DNA of 64,000 bases from CAZJWR01 sp964549765 (lineage in GTDB: Bacteria > Zixibacteria > MSB-5A5 > GN15 > JAAZOE01). Positions 59,284 to 64,000 of this stretch are shown here, piece after piece; the stretch's first letter is position 1; each line of letters opens with the position of its first letter. The stretch spans positions 1 through 64,000 of the forward strand of contig CAZJWR010000012.1 in NCBI GenBank assembly GCA_964549765.1. The letters are read 5' to 3'. Under the pieces are notes generated by a model. It ran no database searches. It saw only the letters and a program-made list of their open reading frames with translations, and was not told the DNA's origin. The position numbers and the translations under genes were made by a program.

Positions 59284-60374
59284 TAAAATCCAAAGTAGCG
59301 GTTCTGAAAACCTCGCCGGAAACGGTCGTCGATGATTATCATCGACTTTGTGCATTAGCCGGATACAAATACGGTCTCGACTTCTCCTCCGACTGTATCC
59401 TCAAGCTCAACCTGTCCTGGACCAAATATTTTCCCGCCTGCTCGTCGCAGCCGTGGCAGGTGGAAGGCGTCGTCAAATCCCTCATGGAAGACGGTTTCCC
59501 CAAGGATAAGCTGTATCCGCTCGAAAACAAAACCGTCGTCACCAACCCCATCAAAGGCGCCAACAACAACCTCTGGACGCCGATCCTCAAAAAATACGGC
59601 CTGCCGTTCATCCCGCTCCCCGAACAGAAATGGATCGTCTATAATTTCAAGTCGAAACTGCTTAAACTCAACGAAATCTTCCCCGAGGGAATCGAAATTC
59701 CCGAACTGTACGTCGGCAAACAGATCATCCATCTGCCCACCGTCAAGACCCACGGCCATTCTATCACCACCGGAGCCATAAAAAATGCCTTCGGCGGCCT
59801 GCTCAAGGAAGTTCGCCACTACGCGCACAAATATATCCACGAGGTCATGGTCGATCTGGTCATGATGCAGAAAGAGCTGCACCCGTCGGTGTTTGCTGTT
59901 ATGGACGGCACCGTCTCCGGCGATGGCGCCGGGCCGAGGACGATGATCCCGCGCGTCACCGATTATATCCTGGCCTCGTTCGATTCGGTGGCGATCGATT
60001 CCACGGCGGCGCGGATGATGGGCTATGACCCGTTACAGATTCCCTATATGAAAATGTGCGACGATATGGGCCTGGGCAACGCCCGCAAGGAGAATATCGA
60101 AATCGTCGGTGAAAACATCGAAGGCGTCAATTTCCATTTCCAGACCAAAAAATCGCTGGTCATCTGGGGCGACCAGATGCTGCGCAAAGGACCCCTGCGG
60201 TTCATGGAGCATATCGCCCTGCATTCGCCGTTGGTGGTCTGGGCGCCGATGGCCTCGAATATCTATCATGATTTCATGTGGTATCCGACCGTCGGCAAGT
60301 CCGTGATCCGCAAATTTTCCAAGACCAAATGGGGCAAGCTTTTCGACGAGTATAAATCCGGCAAGTTTGGATAA
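59280..60374 (+). CDS. DUF362 family protein
   Basis: The 364-residue protein matches the DUF362 pattern: an opening SKVAVLKTSPETVVDDYHRL, the middle LPTVKTHGHSITTGAIKNAF and MDGTVSGDGAGPR, and ASFDSVAIDSTAARMMGYDP. Many DUF362 proteins carry a ferredoxin domain; none is seen here. The family's reaction is not established. Start overlap with the deacetylase gene indicates coupled expression in the exopolysaccharide operon. Confidence 0.88.
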   Translation: MIKSKVAVLKTSPETVVDDYHRLCALAGYKYGLDFSSDCILKLNLSWTKYFPACSSQPWQVEGVVKSLMEDGFPKDKLYPLENKTVVTNPIKGANNNLWTPILKKYGLPFIPLPEQKWIVYNFKSKLLKLNEIFPEGIEIPELYVGKQIIHLPTVKTHGHSITTGAIKNAFGGLLKEVRHYAHKYIHEVMVDLVMMQKELHPSVFAVMDGTVSGDGAGPRTMIPRVTDYILASFDSVAIDSTAARMMGYDPLQIPYMKMCDDMGLGNARKENIEIVGENIEGVNFHFQTKKSLVIWGDQMLRKGPLRFMEHIALHSPLVVWAPMASNIYHDFMWYPTVGKSVIRKFSKTKWGKLFDEYKSGKFG

Positions 60375-60418
60375 GTCTGCTTATAAAATTGTTCACCTCA
60401 TGGGGGAGTACGGGGAAA

Positions 60419-62077
60419 ATGCAAAACGAAGGCCGTGGCTGTAAAGCGATCATGCGAGATGGTTCCATATGTGGCCGTCCAATAAAAGATCAGAAAGAAA
60501 TGAAATGCGTTTTGCATTGGGACATGAGAGCAGACAAAGGGCACTTATTCCGATCGGAATTAGATAAACTTTTTCGCGATCCAAATGTCGAGGCATATGA
60601 CTTGACCGGGATTGTATTTCCGGATCATGGCTTTAAAATACCGCGGATTATAGATAAAGATGCTTATTTTCAAAAATGCAAATTTTATGGAGTAATGGAT
60701 TTTGGCGTTACATCTATACTTAATATCCTGAGTATTCCAAGACTTTGGTCGTTTTCAAGGAGAAAACCCAGTATCATTGCGGGTTTAGCTGGCGCCACGG
60801 ATTCGCCGCATTATCCCAATTGCAAATTTCTGGGAAATGTGTTCTTCCATGACAGCGAGTTTCTGAGCATTGTGAGTTTTATGAATGCCGAATTTAAAAA
60901 GCTGGTAAGATTTGATTCCACCAAATTTCAAGATATCGCTGTCTTTGCAGGAGCGCGATTTAATGAGGAGGTAATTCTTTTCGATACGAAATTCAAAAGT
61001 ATTGTATCGTTTGGCGGAACCGAAATAAAGAAAGGTGAATTTAATGCCATTGAATTTCCCGAAAAGGTAGATATGTCTTATTCTAATTTCGGAGAGATAT
61101 CTTTTTCGGGATGCGTATTTCAAAGCGAAGTAAATTTCTTCAAAACGCAGGTTATGGAGGAGGGTAATTTCACCGGAGTCGGGTTCATGGATTTCGCAAA
61201 TTTCACGAAGTCCGTATTTCATGGGAACGTCACTTTTGAAAATCTATATGGAGGTCCTCATACTGCGTTCTTCATTGAGGGTGACGATGAGGATGGCACG
61301 AAAGTCTTTAAGGGTAAATCCAGTCTTCGCTACGCAAATATAGATGATATGCAAATGTTCATAATTCGGAATGTGTCCCTAAAGAATTGCCTTATGATTG
61401 GCGCAACCCTTACAAGAGCAGTTTTTGATAACGTGGAATGGGCGACCCGAGGACGACTTGTCAAGCGAAATGTAATATATGATGAAATCGATGATAATGA
61501 AGTAACGGGTGGAACGAATTTAGCGCAGTCTAAGCAACTAACCAAGTATAATGATATGGCACGGATATATAGGCAATTACAGATCAATTACATAGCGAAT
61601 TACCGGTATGCGGAAGCTGGCCATTTTTTTATTGGCGAACAAGAGATGATGAGAAAGGCCAAAGGGCCGATTCGACAATATTTTTGCCTGGCGTTCCTTT
61701 ATAGACTTGCGTCATATTATGGTGAGAGCCATGTATTGCCTTTCGTTTGGATTGCGCTTTGTCTGATCCTATCCCCGGCATTTTGGCTCTTTTGCGGAAT
61801 CGATCTTTCAAATGATCTGACCGGTGCCAATGCTCAAATGTCGACGGTGTACGCATGGAGTTGGAACCCATCGGATTTAATACTTGCAAAGAGTGATTAT
61901 TGGAAATCATTCTCCGCTAATCTATCGTTTATCACTTTAAACCGATCCGAGCTGAGCCGGCGTTTAGTGGGTTTCGATCAAAGGGCTCTGGCTGTGTTGG
62001 AATTGCTACTAATTGCGATTTTTACGACGCTATTTTTGCTTGCTCTTAGAAGGAAATTTAAGCGAAAGAGCTTTTAA
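60419..62077 (+). CDS. Membrane pentapeptide-repeat protein with N-terminal Cys/His knuckle, AT-rich
   Basis: The 552-residue protein starts at ATG 60419 (an in-frame TTG at 60389 is possible). Residues 8-33 hold C-x9-C-x11-C-x2-H, similar to DUF5763-type zinc knuckles. Residues 120-330 are degenerate pentapeptide repeats with Phe in register, for example RFDSTKFQDIAVFAGARFNE and EVILFDTKFKS. Two hydrophobic helices lie near the C-terminus (VLPFVWIALCLILSPAFWLF and ALAVLELLLIAIFTTLFLLAL), separated by about 70 residues. A sampled stretch is near 32% GC against 57% in the preceding gene, so the gene looks foreign. Pentapeptide-plus-helix architecture recalls 2-TM channel-like proteins, but no selectivity motif is seen. 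Function is unknown. Confidence 0.85.
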   Translation: MQNEGRGCKAIMRDGSICGRPIKDQKEMKCVLHWDMRADKGHLFRSELDKLFRDPNVEAYDLTGIVFPDHGFKIPRIIDKDAYFQKCKFYGVMDFGVTSILNILSIPRLWSFSRRKPSIIAGLAGATDSPHYPNCKFLGNVFFHDSEFLSIVSFMNAEFKKLVRFDSTKFQDIAVFAGARFNEEVILFDTKFKSIVSFGGTEIKKGEFNAIEFPEKVDMSYSNFGEISFSGCVFQSEVNFFKTQVMEEGNFTGVGFMDFANFTKSVFHGNVTFENLYGGPHTAFFIEGDDEDGTKVFKGKSSLRYANIDDMQMFIIRNVSLKNCLMIGATLTRAVFDNVEWATRGRLVKRNVIYDEIDDNEVTGGTNLAQSKQLTKYNDMARIYRQLQINYIANYRYAEAGHFFIGEQEMMRKAKGPIRQYFCLAFLYRLASYYGESHVLPFVWIALCLILSPAFWLFCGIDLSNDLTGANAQMSTVYAWSWNPSDLILAKSDYWKSFSANLSFITLNRSELSRRLVGFDQRALAVLELLLIAIFTTLFLLALRRKFKRKSF

Positions 62078-62164
62078 ATAATGGGTCTTAATTAAATAAT
62101 TCGACTTTCGACGCCGATTAGTGGATTGGTGCAACTTTTTTGATGAAGGATCGTTTGACTGATT

Positions 62165-63109
62165 ATGACTGAAGCCGCTATTGCCATACGGGTCGAACAT
62201 CTCTCCAAAACTTTCGGCGGCGGACTGCGCCGGCGGGGCGAAGTCCAGGCGTTGGTCGACGTCAGCCTTGAAGTCTCGGCAGGCGAAATTTTCGGCCTGC
62301 TCGGTCCCAACGGCGCCGGCAAAACCACCCTTGTCAAAATCCTCCTTGGTTCCCTGCACTCATCCACCGGCACCGCCTCGATCAACAGCCACGACTGTGG
62401 CAACTGGCGGGCGCGACAGAAAGCCGGTTTTCTTCCCGAAAATCATCGCTTCCCGTCCTACCTGACCGGACAGCAACTCCTGAACGTCTACGGCGGACTG
62501 GCCGGAATGTCGCGATCGGCGATTCGGGCGCGCTCGAACGAGCTTCTGGAGCAGGTCGAAATGACCCGCTGGCGCAAAACCAAAATACGGAAATATTCCA
62601 AAGGCATGATGCAGCGGCTGGGCCTGGCGCAGGCGCTCCTCAATGATCCCGATCTCGTCTTTCTCGACGAACCGACCGACGGCGTCGACCCGGTCGGGCG
62701 GCGCGAAATCCGCGAAATTTTGAAAGGACTCAAAAAGCAGGGGAAAACGATCTTTCTCAACTCCCATCTTCTCGCCGAGGTCGAGGCCGTCTGCGACCGG
62801 GTGGCCATTCTCGACAAAGGTAAACTCATTAAAACCGGCCCGGTTGGCGCTCTGATCGAAACCAAACCGTATTACTGGATCGAGACCTATCACCTGCCGG
62901 AACATATCGCCGGGATGATCACGTCGGGATTCGACCAGGCGATTATCGAGGAAAACGTCATCAAGCTGCCGCTCGAAAATCCGCGCAAAATCAACGTTAT
63001 AATCGACATATTGCGCAAGTACGAGGTCGATATCATCTCGGTCAAGCCGCTCAGCGTGAGCCTCGAAGACAGCTTCATGCAACTCATCAAGGGAGGGGCG
63101 GCGCCATGA
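62165..63109 (+). CDS. ABC transporter ATP-binding protein
   Basis: The 314-residue protein has Walker A LLGPNGAGKTTLVKILLGSL, the signature YSKGMMQRLGLAQAL, Walker B LVFLDEPTDGVDPVGRRE and the H-loop in LNSHLLAEVEAV. Order and the C-terminal extension after the ATPase domain fit the ABC-2 exporter class (NatA/NosF-like). It overlaps the permease gene by four bases. The substrate is unknown. Base composition returns to the level of the main chromosome here. Confidence 0.95.
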   Translation: MTEAAIAIRVEHLSKTFGGGLRRRGEVQALVDVSLEVSAGEIFGLLGPNGAGKTTLVKILLGSLHSSTGTASINSHDCGNWRARQKAGFLPENHRFPSYLTGQQLLNVYGGLAGMSRSAIRARSNELLEQVEMTRWRKTKIRKYSKGMMQRLGLAQALLNDPDLVFLDEPTDGVDPVGRREIREILKGLKKQGKTIFLNSHLLAEVEAVCDRVAILDKGKLIKTGPVGALIETKPYYWIETYHLPEHIAGMITSGFDQAIIEENVIKLPLENPRKINVIIDILRKYEVDIISVKPLSVSLEDSFMQLIKGGAAP

Positions 63110-63903
63110 GCAGATTTATGGCCGTGATGGGCGACTCCCTCCTCGAAGTGCGTGACCGGAAAATATTCTACCTCTACTGGCTGGTGACGCTGGTGATGCT
63201 GCTCGTGTTCGGCCTCGCTCCCAACCTCAAGATCAACGGGAACGATCTATTCGGGAGCATGACGAGTTCGCCGGAGACGATTATCGGCATCCAATCAGCC
63301 TTTTTCGACGGCTTTTTCGGATTCATGCTTTTTCTGATGGTCTTCGGATCGGCCGGTTTGGTGCCGTCGTTTCTCGGCAAGGGGCGCATCGAGCTGTCTC
63401 TCTCCAAGCCGGTTAGTCGCTACCGACTGTTAACGATGAAATTCCTTGCCGTATTCATCATCATGTGCGGCATCCTGATTATCTCCACGACGATCATCTG
63501 GGGGGTGCTGTCGTTCCGGTTGGGGGTGACACCAGGGTATTTCTTCTACGGTCTGCTGTATGCCTGTCTTGAATTTCTCGCCATTTATGCCATTGTCTTT
63601 TTCTTCGGGGCGGTCGGACAATCCACCGTCGTGGCCATCATGGGTTATTTCATTATCCGCGTCGGGGCGGACCTGCTGGCGAATAGAGAAGTCGTGTACC
63701 AATTCCTCGGCGATTCGATCTGGAAGACCATTCTCGACACCGTCTATTATATCCTTCCCAAGATCGGCGAGATGTCGGACAATTACGGTTCGCTCATGCA
63801 GGGCGGAGGATTCGTCAAGACCTACCCGATCTACTCCACGCTGGGCATATCGCTGGTGATATTTCTTATCGCGCTGCTGATTTTCAAGCGCCGGGACTAT
63901 TAA
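63106..63903 (+). CDS. ABC-2 type permease
   Basis: The 265-residue membrane protein has about six helices, including FYLYWLVTLVMLLVFGLA, FLAVFIIMCGILIISTTIIW and LGISLVIFLIALLIF, ending in KRRDY. The short LGKGRIELSLSKPVSRYRLL between helices two and three is typical for ABC-2/NosY-like permeases. It forms an exporter with the preceding ATPase. The last 97 bases of the window hold nothing I can support. Confidence 0.93.
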   Translation: MSRFMAVMGDSLLEVRDRKIFYLYWLVTLVMLLVFGLAPNLKINGNDLFGSMTSSPETIIGIQSAFFDGFFGFMLFLMVFGSAGLVPSFLGKGRIELSLSKPVSRYRLLTMKFLAVFIIMCGILIISTTIIWGVLSFRLGVTPGYFFYGLLYACLEFLAIYAIVFFFGAVGQSTVVAIMGYFIIRVGADLLANREVVYQFLGDSIWKTILDTVYYILPKIGEMSDNYGSLMQGGGFVKTYPIYSTLGISLVIFLIALLIFKRRDY

Positions 63904-64000
63904 AACCGGTTTCTGCTTTGTTACCACCGGTAAAATCACGGAAACACCGTTCCACCAATCAATTCCTTGAATTCCGAGCACCGCGTGCGTATATTCCATA

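Noticed and set aside
1..64000. CRISPR arrays, insertion sequences, prophage genes and rRNA
   Set aside because: No regularly spaced repeats, transposase, integrase, phage structural genes or rRNA stretches were seen.

Overview
The window is bacterial chromosome from a flagellated, Gram-negative (diderm) organism. GC is about 55-60% by eye, with one clearly AT-rich gene near the right end. Diderm status follows from flagellar P- and L-ring genes (flgI, flgH), a Wza-like export protein and a PorV-like outer-membrane barrel. Three features point to an uncultured lineage near the FCB group, such as Zixibacteria: NPFNP-type C-terminal sorting domains of the kind used with type IX-like secretion, dockerin-bearing small exported proteins, and a PorV-like protein coupled to a giant secreted protein. 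That placement is inference from gene style; no marker phylogeny was possible.

Layout. (1) 1-7263: the end of motB, then a sigma-54 promoter and the basal-body/export operon flgB-flgC-(unknown)-fliE-F-G-H-I-J, closed by a two-way terminator. (2) 7335-11511: accessory genes, namely an exported protein with a C-terminal sorting domain, a P-loop nucleotide kinase-like gene, an acetyltransferase gene broken by an amber codon, and an HD-GYP protein. (3) 11668-31301: a second sigma-54 promoter starts flgF-G-A-H-I-J-N-K-csrA-(small)-flgL-fliW-glycosyltransferase. A sigma-28 promoter then starts flagellin, followed by flaG-fliD-fliS-chaperone-flgM-HDOD. (4) 31302-33377: palindromic repeats and two tandem dockerin-type exported proteins on the minus strand. 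(5) 33378-42446: tRNA-Val and a housekeeping run infC-rpmI-rplT-pheS-pheT-(coiled coil)-zapA-rny-ymdB-folD. (6) 42600-49716: a lipoprotein, a 1451-residue secreted protein, and an overlapping PorV-like/TPR protein. (7) 49835-53827: an anti-sigma-kinase/phosphatase fusion and a GGDEF protein. (8) 54006-60374: an exopolysaccharide locus (Wza-like, Wzz-like, TPR, CpsD-like kinase, polysaccharide deacetylase, DUF362). (9) 60419-63903: an AT-rich membrane pentapeptide-repeat gene of foreign look, then an ABC exporter pair.

The flagellar genes form a readable control circuit. Sigma-54 promoters drive the early operons and a sigma-28 promoter drives flagellin. A FlgM-like anti-sigma-28 factor is encoded after the late genes. 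CsrA and FliW are encoded together just upstream of flagellin. The ribosome-binding sites of both flagellin and csrA lie in small hairpins with the same six-base loop, ACGGAG, closed by a C-G pair. This is the classic CsrA target shape, so I predict that flagellin translation is under CsrA-FliW control and that csrA controls itself. Other items worth a second look are an infC gene with AUA as its only plausible start, the one-chain RsbW-RsbU-like switch, and the AT-rich pentapeptide membrane protein with an N-terminal Cys/His knuckle.
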